NCBI GenBank assembly: GCA_028554795.2
Contig: CM068830.1
Location: 46,452,227 to 46,516,226, forward strand
DNA: 64,000 nt
From: Sinohyriopsis cumingii
Lineage: Eukaryota; Mollusca; Bivalvia; Unionida; Unionidae
Direction of reading: 5' to 3'
The stretch's first letter is position 1. Every line of letters begins with the position of its first letter. Position numbers and translations under genes: made by a program. This document shows, piece by piece, positions 1-13,059 of this stretch. The notes under the pieces are model-generated. The model was not told where the DNA came from. It did not search any database and was given only the letters and a program-made list of their open reading frames with translations.

Positions 1-3000
1 GGAGATTCGTTCTAATATTTAATTCCTTGGTTTCGTCAATATATCAGATGTTGCAGACCTCGTATGTAACGAGATAGATTAAACTTTCTGTGTCGCATGT
101 TGAAGCCAATCTCAAACCAAACAACACCTGAAAAATAATAATGTTGCTGATGCAAAAGAAGTAAAACATGTGATCTACATTAATACATGCATAATATCTG
201 ATATCTTAGAGACACAATGAAGTTAAATCGTGAAATGAATCACAACAGCTGGTATGGTGAAACAAAAGGAATGAAAAGAAAGCCTGCGGTGGATCATTGA
301 TGTAATCTTTACTGGAATCGTCCGTAACTAAAACTAGTGTAAATAAAAAGGAAATCTAAAAGAAAACGTTTGAATTCGTTTGATCAGACCACTCAGACCC
401 AGAGAATTCAATCAAAATGAATTCAAACAAGCAAATTCACTTACACAGAAAACAATTTATCAAAATCGCATTTTCCTGCCAGCATCTCGTTTTTCTCAGA
501 CCGATGATCTCAGCTTCTATTCTTGTGTCAATGTTTCCTTTGTCAAATGTAAAAAAATACATATAATTCATTTCATTTGTTATTTACTCGCAACACAATT
601 TGTAGTAAGATTTTATAGTAAAACATCTGCTTCGTTTACTTCATCATCAGCGCAACACAACAATATATGGTGGATTTTAAAAGATGGTAATTAAAGTTCT
701 GTTAACAATGCTATAAAAAGGCAAATGTTTCATTTTCGACCTGCCACTCATGCCCATAAATTAGATCCTTTTTTCTAACAAGTTTCCGCCTTGCAAGTGT
801 CATCGTAAGACTGATCGTAACAACTAGCGCCGTACGACCTTGCTGCTTTTGATTTAATGGGGTTTTGCGTTGTTTTTATTTTTTGGTTTTTCTTCTTCTT
901 TGTATTTTGTGTAACCATGTCGCCAAAATTTATGTAGATACTGCACGGTAATATTTTTTTGTTTGTTTTATTCTCTTCACGTTTATGTAATCAAGCTACG
1001 TAGCTTTGACAGCTCAGTTAACGAAGCGATAGATTCGGAAAGAGTTTGGACTGGCTTTGTACTGTTGTTGGTCAATTTTTCATTCACACACACAGACAGA
1101 CACACAGAAAAAACAAATACACACACTTTATTTACAGGAAAATGATACGAAGTTATTTTTTTAATGAGATGGTCAATAACTCAGTACTCCTTCAGGTTCT
1201 AAACTGCGATGGGAGATATGCATTTATGCAACTCTTGTTTACAGGACAGTGAAACGAACGTGAATTGTACGCGATACATTTCAAGTTTATCTACCAGCTT
1301 AATTTTTACAAAATTGTTAAAGCTGAGAAATCTTCAAACAGACTGGCAAACACCCATAGTAGTGCAACTTTTGAAGAAGTCTGTTGTATATTGTTTATGG
1401 AAGTTATGCCCTATTTTGTGACCAAATAATGAATAAAGGATTTTCTGAAACGAATTTATTTCGTTTTCACGCAGTGGACAGCAGCATAATTTAAGTCCTG
1501 TGTATGAACAAATGTTGTGTTTACACAAAACTCTTAGGCTGCTTATTTGAACTGTTCATTACCTTTACTGCAATTGATGCATTTATGATTCTTTTATATA
1601 TCACATGTCACATGCTAATTAGTATTCGAAGCCCATCACTGTCTCAGACAGCCAATGACAAAATTATGAACAAGTGAACCGCATTTGTAATTCTTAAGAA
1701 ATATCATTTATGCGCTCCCTAATGTAATGTAATAAATACAACATTTTTAAAATTATCAGAAAAAACAGAATGTAATGCTTGTCCTCATTTTAGTACAAAC
1801 AGAGTGATAGATGACATGGGTACAAATTAACGCCATCATGTCCTCACCTCATTTTGCTTAATGATGTACAAAAGCAGCTTCGTCAAGAGTGGCGTGATTT
1901 AAATAAGTGTTTTATCGACTATCGTACGCTATCGTACGCAGAAAAACAAATTCTATTCCACTATTTTGCATATGACATCGTTCTTTTTGGCATACGATTC
2001 TCTGACATACGACTTCGTTCTCGTCTACAAGCAACATAGAACATTTATACAAATCCATGAAAGTTCCTTGCTCCAAATCAAAGCTCCTTGCTCCTAGTTA
2101 TCAAACCCCCAAAATAATATTTAATCATTCGCTAATTCAAACGTCATCGATAAATCATCGCATGTATCAGAATACATTCAACGAACCTCTTGCCAGGGCC
2201 ATACACCCTTTTATACGGACAGTTCGAGAGATGAAGACACTGTTCATGCAACATTTTTACTCGGTTAGGTAACGAAATCCTGCATTTTTACCACAAAATT
2301 ACAACCGTTTTAATATATTGGAACTACATAGAAAGCTCTCAGAAAACAAATTTCATTATCTTTTTTCCAATTTCCGTTCCACGCTGAAATTAATGAAAGA
2401 CCTTATAAAAACATGGTTTGTTGATATAATCTGCAATCGCGTATATGACACTGTTATGTATATTTAATCTGTATTATTTGTTGGTTTTTCGTAATGATTA
2501 TATGGTATATACGTTCGTATTTTGTAATTGACTTTAGTCTAAAATCATGTTCATTGTGTACCTGACTAGGGACAATGAATTTGTAAAAAGAAAATCATTG
2601 TACAAAGCTAACATTTCTCTGTGAGTGTATATATTCAATATTAGGATCATTATGTATTTGTCTTAATCTGTGTCTAGGACATTTGAAATTCCCCATTGAA
2701 TAACCTGATCTACCTGATGTTTCCCATGTTCGTTATTATAATTTTAGTAATAAACTTTGTCTCAATGACATTTAGATTGTTTTAGAAATGAACATTTGAC
2801 CAAAATCCTGGTTCTAATTTGTATCGTAGATATTTATATAAATTTGTTTAGTTGAGAAATTACTCATTTTTGCATTAACATCTTCAGCAGAGTCAGACTT
2901 ATTGTTGTGTTTAGTATTTAAATTGTGTGTTGTTTTCAGTATTTCATTTGGGTGAAATCATTTTTTCAAATCTCTTTGTTCACTGAAATTACAAAGTGCT

Positions 3001-3361
3001 CAATGATATTCTCAGGCTGGAACATTAATTTGAAATTATAGTTAATTCAGACAGTGACATATTTGGATTATATTATTCTGATATATCAAAAGACTGTTAG
3101 CTCATAGCCACAATACAGGCCAGAGGCACGTTATCATATTCGAGATTACACTCACATCAACGAATTCAATTTTGGAACTTATTTGGAATACAACTGTAAT
3201 TTAGTTTTAACTTTATACATTTGTACTTGTGAAATTTTTTAGGACTAATCTGGGATTTAATTCGCATTACTGTAAGTTCTTTTGAAATTTTCATTTTATA
3301 TTCTAGGGATATAAATTATTTTTTTAATTTTACAAAACTTGTTTTCTGTTCCTTTGTTTAA
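1..3361. other. AT-rich non-coding host DNA
   Basis: I see no supported gene here. Short open frames are scattered and of low complexity, none has a recognisable domain, and there is no convincing splice or promoter context. A short CA/GA-rich stretch lies near 1086-1110. Confidence 0.6.
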
Positions 3362-3553
3362 GACCATAGAGTCGCAACAGACCCAATATACCTGACTCAT
3401 GCATACCCCCTGAAAGGTGAACCTCGACCGGAATGCATACCGGGCCATTTTCCACTGATAATAGAACACACTGTTGATGAGTGTTTTAACTTCCGCCAGA
3501 AATGTTTTGATGTGAACTCATATAAACAACTTTACGATGGTGTATCACCCTAA
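3362..3553 (+). pseudogene. Relic of a LINE ORF2 C-terminus
   Basis: A 63-codon open stretch ends in TAA at 3551-3553. It reads as the C-terminal tail of a non-LTR retrotransposon reverse transcriptase ORF. The visible motifs are YLTHAYPLKGE, then PxCIPGHFPLIIEHT, then an acidic DEC-F segment. These match the layout of the Cys/His tail (YLTHSYLLKGE, C..C, VEHxLxxC) known from animal LINEs. No upstream RT domain is attached, so this is probably a 5'-truncated insertion. The identification rests on motif recognition, not on a search. Confidence 0.6.
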
Positions 3554-5181
3554 AGCTTTCCCTATCATTTTTTATATTGACATTTTTAGACATTTTCTTT
3601 CAATTGGCACTATATAGTCAGTAGTCGGCTGACGTGCCGTTTAAAAATAACATATTCATCCTATCTGCATCAAAATTAAATGTGAAATTTTCTTCGACTG
3701 TGGAAATCTTGTTTACGTGAAAGAATTTGATCGCATATGCAAAACTCAACTGCAAGTGTGAGCTCTTGTTTCACGTACAAAAAAAAAAACACGCACCTTC
3801 ACATTTCTGAATGTTTGGTTACATATATGTGTGAATATGAAACAAACATAGTAGTCCTCTATTTAAAAAAAGCTAAAATGGTAAAGGCAGCTTATAGTAA
3901 GCACCTTTTCTTGTCAAATGGAAAATTCTTATTTATGTATAAATAGCCACACAAACAGTCCTTGACAACATAATACAAATTAACTAAAAACATTTTTATT
4001 TATGAACAAACAAGGTTCCTTTGAATGCAAAACATCTGAGTTCCAAATATGAAAATTAGTAATACTTGGCATTAGATATGAAACAAAATGTAAAATAGGA
4101 CGTCATATATTATCAGCGCCATAGCGTCTGAAGTTGCTCATATATGACAAACTAATATTTTGGTTTGATATTTAAAAACTAGAGATTTTCAGATTTTGAG
4201 TATATATGCAAAACATATATTGGCACGTGCAAAACAAAATGTTTTTAGATGAGGGAAAATTATTTTATACATGAAACAATTATAATATAAATGTGAAAAT
4301 TCACGACTTTTACATTGTCAGTAAATAATCCTCTCTGAGCGCCATTCACATATTTTGAAGGGAAAAAAACAAGCAAAATGCATTCCAACATTTTGTTTAA
4401 TAATCAGTCTTAAACTATTCTAGTGGCTTTTCATTTTCAATTAGCTCTTTATAGTTATTAACGCGTTCTTGAATCGTATCAGCTTTTCGTAATGAAGAAC
4501 GTTCGTGGTGGTCAACAGCAAGATATGAAAGGGAGTTAAGTTAAAGCCTAGCGCACAGGGTTACAATTCGTAAATGACAATAATTAAAATACTTTCTTTG
4601 TAGTCCTCCATTAAATTTAAGGCATTTTTCTTTTCATAATATCGTAATCTATTTTTCATATTCGTGTATTTTATTTGCATGTGTAGGAAATTGTTTTTAC
4701 ATACGTAACTAAACCCCTTTCACATATCATAGACATTTACTTTTGATGAAATTTGCATATTTAATGACACTATGAGTACTTGAAGATGAAGCTGTCAAAG
4801 ACACAAATATTCTGACACATTACATTCAAAGCCTGATATATAAATGCACCTGTAACTGCATGTTAAGCAAATTAGATGTATTACACTCCAATGCGGCTTT
4901 TTATGCGGGGGGGGGGGATATTTCAGAACAATAATTATCTTTCTTATACGTTTACCTCTAAATGTTTTCATCGTGGAAAAAAATCTGATGCCGTTTCCGA
5001 ATTCGCCGGTTAATGCTTCAGTTGAATTTTCGACTCACGTTTCTTTCAGTAGTCTTTCTTCTTTGAGTACATTGAAAACACAAGATAAAAAAAATATTAC
5101 TTTCCTACATATTTTCTAGGAAGAACAAAATAAAATTATTTAATCCGGTTTATTACAGTTTGATAGGATAGAACATCAATG
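3554..5181. other. AT-rich non-coding DNA
   Basis: No gene is recognised. The stretch contains a run of nine or ten Gs near 4908-4917 and otherwise only A/T-rich sequence. Confidence 0.55.

Positions 5182-5223
<42 letters not shown>
5182..5223 (+). repeat. (GATA)n microsatellite
   Basis: About ten uninterrupted GATA units run into AGACAG at the 3' edge. Confidence 0.95.
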
Positions 5224-5577
5224 CAGAAACATCCATGATGTGCATCAATAATAATCTCTCTCTCCATTGATTTATTTATGTCTTTTTTTGGACATCCTTT
5301 TTGAAAATTCCTTTCTTTTATTTTTCATGATATCTACCCACGTGCAAGTCTGTGAAAAACGATCCGCTGGTTCGTTTTCTTCATTAAAAGTGTTTGATAT
5401 ATATCACGTTTTTTGTTTTCATTGAAATAATATCAGACCTATGTTTTGACTTTCATCCTTTCTCGAAACATCAGGCCAGTCTATGATATAAATGTTCTCG
5501 CATTTTCTTATAATTTTCATTCTTTTTTCTTTCTTCCTTTCTTTCTTTTTATTTCTTTTTCTCCTGCTTCTTCTTCT

Positions 5578-5635
5578 AGTAGTAGTAGTAGTATCGTTGT
5601 TGTTATTGTTATTATTATTATTATTATTATTATTA
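5578..5635 (+). repeat. (TAG)n/(TTG)n/(TTA)n trinucleotide tract
   Basis: TAG repeats grade through TTG into about nine TTA units. A CT-rich low-complexity stretch precedes it (about 5520-5575). The open frames across this tract on both strands are artefacts of the repeat. Confidence 0.9.
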
Positions 5636-5810
5636 ATTGCGTTTGTGCTTTTCTAAGGTTAATTGTGTATGTTTCCTGCATTTTTCGTTGTTGTAGGTTT
5701 TTGTGAGGTATATTTATATATGAGAAGAACGAAAAGACTTTAAAGGTAGTTTGTAATGTGACCAATTAAATTGCACATTTGACATCAAAATAAAATCTAC
5801 TTAAATATAT

Positions 5811-5816
5811 TTTATT
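5811..5816 (-). terminator. Probable polyadenylation signal of the Gly-rich gene
   Basis: AATAAA on the minus strand, about 380 nt downstream of the stop codon at 6195. It is the first good hexamer I noticed in that 3' flank. Confidence 0.45.
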
Positions 5817-6194
5817 CCTATCTTTTACATCGTACCAATAAAATGAAATAATATGTTACTTGTTGCACTCTGTGCAAACGAATCAATCTTTACCACAATA
5901 GCTCTAACAAAAGTTACACTAATTAGCATTTTCTCCTCCAATCAAAAACATTTGCTTTAATGTACATATCTTTCAGTAGTAGTTATTCTTGCATGATAAA
6001 TGATTAGCAAGAGTCCCTTTTTAAATATAACATTATTCTCGTATCTCTACTTATACTCTTAAAATGAAAATAGAAGCTACACATTTCCATTCAATTTTCT
6101 TTTCATTCAAGATACATTTTCCACCAAATGGTAATTAACAGTCCTGCGTCTTGCATTTTCAGTTATTGTTACTAATTTGTAAAATAGACATGAT

Positions 6195-7247
6195 TTAATC
6201 ATCATCATCGTCGTCGAAATGCGACCAGAAGCTCCTGTAGTAACCATTGCCATTGCTGTCACCTCCGTGGGCAACACCACCACCGCTACCGCCACCTCCG
6301 CCTCCGCTGCCGCTGCTGCTACTATGACCTCCCACGGAGCTGCCAACAAACCCTCTGATTAAGCCACCAAGGTTAACAGCTAAACCTCCGTTTCCTTCGA
6401 ACTCCCTTTGGCCGCCCGAACCCGCCCCGCCACTGCCGGCACCCACATTTGCCCCATTACCGAGGAATCGAACACTGTTATGTACTACTCTAAAGATTCC
6501 ATTATTGGAAGCGACACCACCTGTATTACCAGACTGAATCATGGATCTAGCTTGGGCGAGATTAAAAGCATTGGTATTTGTTCCTGTAAACCCTGCTCCT
6601 GCTCCTCCTGCACCACCGGCGACCGACATTCCACCACCCATTCCAGCACCTACCGCTCCTCTTGCACTCCCTCCGACCGAAATTCCTCCACCCATTCCAG
6701 CACCTCCCATTCCAGCACCTCCGGCTGTCATGCTGGGTCCTAAAGAGACGCCCCGGAATCCTCCACCGATATTAGAGACTGAGTTAAAGATGCCCCCGAA
6801 TCCACCTTGCCCAACAAACGTGCTGCCCTGTCCATGGAATCCAGTTCCCATGTGCCTCTGTCCAGGTCCCACGGGGTAGACAGAATGACCGATGCCACCG
6901 ACTCCACTGAAGCCGCCGGTACCTTGTCCGAACACCTGTCCGCTGGAGATTCCTCCCATAGGGATGGCACCAGACACGCTGCCTTGTTGATACAAGCCGG
7001 TTATTCCATGTACGGGATGACGGTAGAAAATAACTCTTGGCTGTGATGTCACAAAGTGATGGATATAAGTCGGTACATGCTGTGGAGGACTTGGTACGTA
7101 TATTCTCCTCGTTACGGGAACTGGCACTGGAACCGGGCGGTCAACAGGATACGGGATGTGAATAGTTCTTTGGCGGGGAATTTGTATCCTTGGAGGGTTC
7201 GCGAAAGCGAGGCCCAAGTGTAACAATAGCACAAACCTTCCAATCAT
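6195..7247 (-). CDS. Secreted Gly-rich, poly-Asp-tailed protein (shell-matrix-like)
   Basis: This 350-aa ORF is the one well-supported host-type gene in the window. Residues 1-16 form a signal peptide (MIGRF, then VLLLHLGLAFA). A Pro/Val/Arg-rich segment follows (about residues 20-75, with a VPVPVPV run). Residues 85-330 are dominated by Gly with Ser, Ala and Met, including GGAGMGG repeats and a long Gly/Ser block. The last residues are FDDDDDD. Low-complexity Gly-rich secreted proteins with acidic tails are typical of mollusc shell matrices (shematrin-like) and also of byssal or silk-like materials, so extracellular structural or mineral-binding use is inferred. I do not recognise the exact family. 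A possible splice acceptor (CATTTCAG then CTGAGAG on the minus strand) lies 20-30 nt upstream of the ATG, suggesting a 5'UTR intron. Open frames on the plus strand here are shadows of the GC-rich Gly codons. Confidence 0.8.
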   Translation of the reverse strand: MIGRFVLLLHLGLAFANPPRIQIPRQRTIHIPYPVDRPVPVPVPVTRRIYVPSPPQHVPTYIHHFVTSQPRVIFYRHPVHGITGLYQQGSVSGAIPMGGISSGQVFGQGTGGFSGVGGIGHSVYPVGPGQRHMGTGFHGQGSTFVGQGGFGGIFNSVSNIGGGFRGVSLGPSMTAGGAGMGGAGMGGGISVGGSARGAVGAGMGGGMSVAGGAGGAGAGFTGTNTNAFNLAQARSMIQSGNTGGVASNNGIFRVVHNSVRFLGNGANVGAGSGGAGSGGQREFEGNGGLAVNLGGLIRGFVGSSVGGHSSSSGSGGGGGGSGGGVAHGGDSNGNGYYRSFWSHFDDDDDD

Positions 7248-8712
7248 ATTTATCCTTCGCTCTCAGCTGAAATGATAATGTATGAGAAGTTGAGATCATT
7301 AATTATACAAGGTTCAGTTTAAAACAACTTAGCAGTATCTGAATCCGAGTCAGTACGACTATAGTACAAGTCACACAGGTCATTTAGGCATTCAACATCG
7401 ACTATATCGGTAATGGGTGTAATATTTTAGAATTGTATTCTACATACCTCTACGTGGTAAGTATTCACTTCATTTGGATTCTTATTTACCAACATTCCTT
7501 TAAAAGGTCATTATTTAGACGCTGATAAATGTGCATACGGCAACATCAATGTTAAAGTTCGTAGACATTTTTGGACTAAATGAATCTAAAGGTGTGATCG
7601 AGTACAATCAGGATTGACTGCCGCGCGCTATGATGTCACAATGAAAGCTAAGCATATTGATAAACAAATTAGTAATATCCATAAAGTGACGATTCCACTG
7701 GACGTGCTCTTTTCTTGACCAACGTTTAGTACATAGCCACCATTGTAAAAGACCATAAAGATCAATCATTTTTGTCTGGAAGTTTCTTGATCACAATGAA
7801 GGTGAAGAGCATTCATTAATCAGGATTGAATAGACTTTGGTTAAAGACAATTAGTGTTAAATTTTAACAGAACAATTTATATTTAATTGAAAATGAGTAA
7901 ATACACATACATGACCCATGTGACTTTTATTATAGTATACATACATCACGTAGACCAGACGGTAAAGGCTGATATTTGTTGACCCGAGGGAGTGAATATG
8001 AAACGGGATTTAATTTAATCACAATGGCGTGAAGAGACAGAGGTAATAACTTCTACTACAATCACAAAACGAGGGCCAACGAATAACATTATCGCCCAAG
8101 AGGGCAATTTCTAAATTCATTATTATACTGATTTCAATCAGATAAAATAAATTTACAAAATCTATTCTTCAGAATACCGCTGGGTTGCTAAAATAATGTC
8201 AGTATGGCATGACGCCATCATCGATGGAAGTATTTCGTCACTTAAGAGTACTGGCTTTTCTCGTGAGGATTCCATTTGAGGTAAAAAGAACAGTTTTGAT
8301 TTAAATCCTGTAGTATTGACACCAATTTCAGATCTGCATAGTTTTGCAAATGCAGTGTAATGGGAAGAAATATTAACTACTGAAGGATCGTGAAAGCGTT
8401 ACAAATATTTCACGTGTTATTGGACATTATGTGTGGTATATTTTGCATTTACTTCTTGTAATGCAAACCATGTGAAGCGAGGCAAAATTACTCTTGTTTC
8501 TTTGAGAAATTGATCACAGCTAACTAATGCTCCAAATTAATAGAGTTGATACGTAATACACGTGTGCCATCTGGTGCAAAAATTAAATGTCAGGTTCCGC
8601 TACCTGTTTTCGAAATTTAGTTGGATATTGTCGTTCATAGATCACAATGCGCTTTTTGCAAGCAAAGAAATGAATATAGTCAGAACGTTACAGATAAGAA
8701 AGATTTAAAGAT
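7248..8712. other. 5' flank of the Gly-rich gene, no further gene seen
   Basis: This stretch probably holds the 5'UTR intron and promoter of the minus-strand Gly-rich gene. I could not identify the first exon or a TATA box with confidence. Confidence 0.4.
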
Positions 8713-8970
8713 AATGCGGAGCTAAGACATCTGTGTGCGAACTGGGAACATAAAATAAAATGCGGCGCTTAGGCATCTATGCGTGAATTGAGAACATACA
8801 AGAAAATGCGGCGCTGAGTCATCTTTGCGTCAGTCGGGAACATAAAAAAATGCGGCGCATAGGCATCTATACGTGAATTGGGAATTTCGGCGCTGTGGCA
8901 TCTTTGTGTGAATTAGAAACGTAAAAGGAAATGTGGCGCTGAGGCATTTTTGTGTGAACTGGGAACATAC
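8713..8970 (+). repeat. Degenerate tandem repeat of about 50 bp
   Basis: About five or six diverged copies of a unit containing AATGCGGCGCT, a GGCATC core, TGCGTGAATTGGGAACATA and a short A-rich spacer. Unit lengths vary because of indels. Confidence 0.75.
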
Positions 8971-10157
8971 ACTCTCAGCTATTATTGAGGACATTATGTT
9001 AAAAAGATCCTTTATAGGAGCCGTGGAATCGATGCGTTGGACAGGAAAACACTTTTAGCTCTATTTTGGGGGTCATTAAAAAAATCTATGGCGATATGAT
9101 TTTTTTTCAATTTACTCTCGATGAATTCAGTACAATTAAACATACAGTTGCCACACATTTGGGCCACACAATAGTAATTGATCATCGCATTAGTGGTTGG
9201 TAGACTGGATTTAGTTAATTGTTCCCGGCGCTATTTATTCGGGCATAGTAATTAAATCAAGTTCACCAGTCACTCTCACTGGTGAGGACTTTACATCTAC
9301 ATTTGGATATTTTTTGGGTGCTAAAGGGGCGAACATCTAATAATTTTAAGTGAATATAGTTTAATCCTGTAAGTATGAATTATACATTTCTTCCATTAAT
9401 TTAATTCATTAATTATTATAGTCACAATGAGCTCTTTATTTTGATAGACACATGTCTTGTCATTATTGTCCAAAGTAATATTTCAAACCATAAGGAAATT
9501 ATATGTTAGGGCGTATTAGTTTTTCAAAATATATGGCACCGGCTGTCAGCCTAGGGCGTCAGACATTTTAGTTGACTAGTTGAAGGTTAATAGCATGACT
9601 TGTTATGGGGATTATACAAGTTCTTGCCTAGCACACCAGTCAATCAAAGCGTGGCGTGTGCAACGATTTATGTATTCTCGTCAATAGGTTGACCTTATGT
9701 CCACTTAGTTTAATGTTTTACAGCGACACATAATAGACTCGGATGCGTACAGGACGGTTAAATAATTCTGATATGTGCATTTTATGTATTATGCTTGGTA
9801 TAAATTTAGATTTGTCATTTAAGTGAGTTTTAATTTATCGTTTGTTCCTCTTAGAATCAACAAAGTAAGAAGAATCTGGAGTTAAATCACAGATACAAAT
9901 CATGAAACACCAATAACTTTATATATTGACAGAAAGATTAAAGTTAATTAATTAAAGAAGCTTTTTAAATAATTTTCACAATTCAACAGAAATCTGAAGT
10001 AGTAGCAAACACCAATGTTTCTTTTTTGTTCGTTTTTTTTGTTGCTTGTTTGTTTCTTGAATTTTTGGGAGTGGTGTTTGTTTTTTAAACAAATATTCTG
10101 TCCTCGATGACAAATATTCTGTCATCAACATTGTTACATCCCCACGACTCCTTCAGT
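8971..10157. other. Non-coding DNA
   Basis: No gene or clear repeat is recognised in this AT-rich stretch. Confidence 0.5.
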
Positions 10158-10440
10158 GATGGAGGCCTCCGGTAGCAGAGTGATCTACGCACTCGTTCTC
10201 TACTGATTAATGTTATCTCTCCTCTGAGATGGGTTCGAGTCTCGGACTCGGCTAATGTGGGTTTGTGAGAAAACTTGCCAGTAGCTCCCGTGTGTCGTGT
10301 ATCTTCTACCAGATACAGTGGCCGCCATGCATAGCCTATCATGTGATGAAAAACGGCGATAAGCCCACAAACTACCAACACCAACAGGGACGCGAAAAGG
10401 AAACTATTTCTATAAATGTAGTCCACTGCAAGCTGTCCAC
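10158..10440 (+). mobile_element. tRNA-derived SINE-like element
   Basis: The head looks tRNA-like: GGTAGCAGAGTGATCTACG resembles a pol III A box, and GGGTTCGAGTCTC about 60 nt later is a good B box. A non-tRNA body follows, ending in GGCGATAAGCCCACAAACTACC, similar to the tails of molluscan SINEs. The open frames covering it on both strands are not genes. Confidence 0.6.
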
Positions 10441-11523
10441 ATCCTATCCCAAAATTTTAAATCCCAATGAAGCTGTAGTGGTACAGTTTACAAGACATAA
10501 AACATACGCATTCAAGGGCGGCCTGGAACATACCGTTTACAAATTTCCTTCTCGTAGCAGAGAAACAGGCGCATTGTACAGTATCAATTAATAACTTGGC
10601 CGTGTTACATTTTCACACTGTAGAGTAATTATGCAGGTAAATAATTCAGAAAGACAAGAATGTAATTACAGTGAAAGTTAGCAATATACAATAGTATATG
10701 CTATTTAGATAAACTAGTCAAATAATTGGGTAAATTTTATACAAAGGAAAATCCCAAATAGAAAGAGTTAAAATACGAAAGAATGGACTGCATCATTGTT
10801 TGCAACTGTTAAAGAATTTTTTATATTCAATTAGTTTAAATGCAAGCGATTATATTGTTTGTTTGTTTTCTAAGTTGTGTAAGAAATACTATACAAAATT
10901 GGTTAGCAAAGTTAGTTTATCGCGAATTAAACCCTATTTTTGCAAGTAAATATACGCTTACGCATTGGAATAAGACTAGTGCATTGTAGACATGACTTTC
11001 CTTATCAAAGAATCAGTTAGAAATGACAAGGCTCTTCCAACTCTAAAAGTGCATGTGATTCTTTATATTCCGACAAAAAAGCTGTAAAATAAACCGTAGG
11101 TGAAAGAATGTCTACCATTTTCGCGTAATTAGGATCTTGCAATACAAGAACAGAATAGAACCTAACAGATTGCAAGCTTTCTTTAGCACTGACTTGAACA
11201 AGCAATTTATACCTAAATACGCGAGGATGCGAGAAGCAAAAATATGTCATACTGCAGAGATTACGTAAAATAATTCTACTGAGTATTAAATATAACAGGT
11301 ATATACAAAACAAAATACATTTACCATTAAGTTTACAAGATATACAAGAACCAAATTATCTTCAGTTCTATTAGTGCTAGAATGCAATTTAATCGTCACT
11401 TACTTAAACAAAATTAGCTATTTTTCTAACCTTTTATGTTGCACTAGCTATATAAATTTAGACAATGAGTAAAAATAATTATCCTCGAATTTCCCGACTT
11501 AATGTTTATAATTTTTTTACATT
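10441..11523. other. Non-coding DNA
   Basis: AT-rich. One minus-strand ORF (11017-11313, 98 aa) has no recognisable domain, and I do not support it as a gene. Confidence 0.5.
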
Positions 11524-11735
11524 CGGCATTGAGCAATAACATCATGGTAAATATTTCTATATTCAGCCATGAGCAACGATAGCATGGTAAATATTTCTAT
11601 ATTCAGCCATGAGCAACGATAGCATGGTAAATATTTCTATATTCAGCCATGAGCAACGATAGCATGGTAAATATTTCTATATTCAGCCATGAGCAATAAC
11701 TGCATATGAACTATTTCTATATTTGAGCATGGGCA
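11524..11735 (+). repeat. 40-bp minisatellite, about five copies
   Basis: The unit is CATGAGCAACGATAGCATGG followed by TAAATATTTCTATATTCAGC. The central three copies are near-identical and the edge copies are diverged. Confidence 0.9.
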
Positions 11736-12197
11736 GTAAATACTGTCTTCTCAATTTCCTATAATAACAAAAATCTACAAATATGCAAAATATATTCGTT
11801 TTCGATCATTCTTAACGGTAAAAAATTGTTAAAGCTATTAGCCACTTTAACGGTTGTATTGTTCGTTTGTGTGTATGTGTGTTCCCCATTGACATATGTA
11901 ACTTTGACTGTAGTGATGATTATCTTTTAGATTATAGAATTATAAATGAACCGTACTTTGGACTCCTAAATGATCTATTAACACAAATACTTTTCTTTTA
12001 ATTATAACAACATTGTTACTTTGACAATGGTACGTGTACATGTTAAAGTCGGTAAACATCAATTTGTGCTTTTAGGGTTTTAAAACAGAAATTTTATCAA
12101 TTCTATACGGAAGTGGATAATTATAGAATCTAAATGAAAACTTGAGTTGTCTCCCTTGTTTGACGTTTCACGAAAATATAGTAGTACGTATATAGAG

Positions 12198-12310
12198 AAT
12201 CTCAAATGGGTAACGATTTAATATTGAATTTATGAAATGACTCACAAAAGCTGGACATTATTTAACGAATTTCATAAATGTAATATTAAATCATTACCCA
12301 TCTGAGATTT
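12198..12310. repeat. Foldback (inverted repeat) element
   Basis: Arms of about 41 nt (12198-12238 and 12269-12310) are near-perfect reverse complements, around a core of about 30 nt. The left arm begins AATCTCAAATGGGTAACGAT. This looks like a small MITE or foldback element. I did not identify a clear target duplication. Confidence 0.75.
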
Positions 12311-13059
12311 TTTATCACATAGTTTTATTTTAGTAGAACGTATTTAGATAGTAAGGCTACATAATGTCAATGAACTGATGAAACTGGCTAAATGCATCTA
12401 GTTGGCATTTTCGGGTAGAAATATTCATATGAAATACTGAAGTTTAATATATACACTTCCAAATTAATAGTTATGTGTCTAATATAAGAAAAAGATAAAC
12501 AATGAAGTTGATTTGTAACATGAATAAATATTTTCGACACAAATATGTCCATCTTAGGTTATGTATAAATATAAATCAAGTTATCATCTTTTTTATTACT
12601 TATACAATTTAACGTTTTACAGATCAAGGCATACTTCCTTTTGTGCAAAATATATCAAGATAACCTACACTTTGAATTAGCTGCTCAGATGCCTCACTCA
12701 TACTAGTTCTAGTGCGAAGGTGCCCCCTACCGAGGCGCCCGGGGGCAGTGGTTTTTAGTGGTTTCTATACTTTGCCAAAGAGAACAATTGACATGTTAGT
12801 TGCCAACCTCCGTCCTCCAGCCCCAATCCCTATAAATATATTTTGTTAATATTCTACTCCCTACGCTGGGGGTGAGGTACAGCACTATACAAATTTAAGG
12901 TGTAAAATATACTTGGCGCCCTGGGTACAATTCCCCTCCCACCCCATTGCGCCGCAAACTAAACCGCTTATAGTTCATTTGAAAGCTAATATTGTTAAAT
13001 TATGATGCAAATTAATAAATACAAAGGAATTATGTATATAAAAGTAATTCATTGTGTAA
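12311..13059. other. Non-coding DNA with a GC-rich repeat-like patch
   Basis: The patch at about 12690-12975 (GGTGCCCCCTACCGAGGCGC, then CCGGGGGCAG, later GGCGCCCTGGG) differs in composition from its surroundings. It is probably an old transposon fragment of unknown class. Confidence 0.4.

Noticed and set aside
6408..6879. Plus-strand ORFs rich in Pro, Thr and Ser
   Set aside because: They are complementary shadows of the Gly codons of the minus-strand secreted protein.
11017..11313. 98-aa minus-strand ORF
   Set aside because: Composition is partly gene-like but there is no domain, homolog or splice context I can point to.
11524..11735. CRISPR-like array
   Set aside because: A simple 40-bp minisatellite without spacers, in animal DNA.
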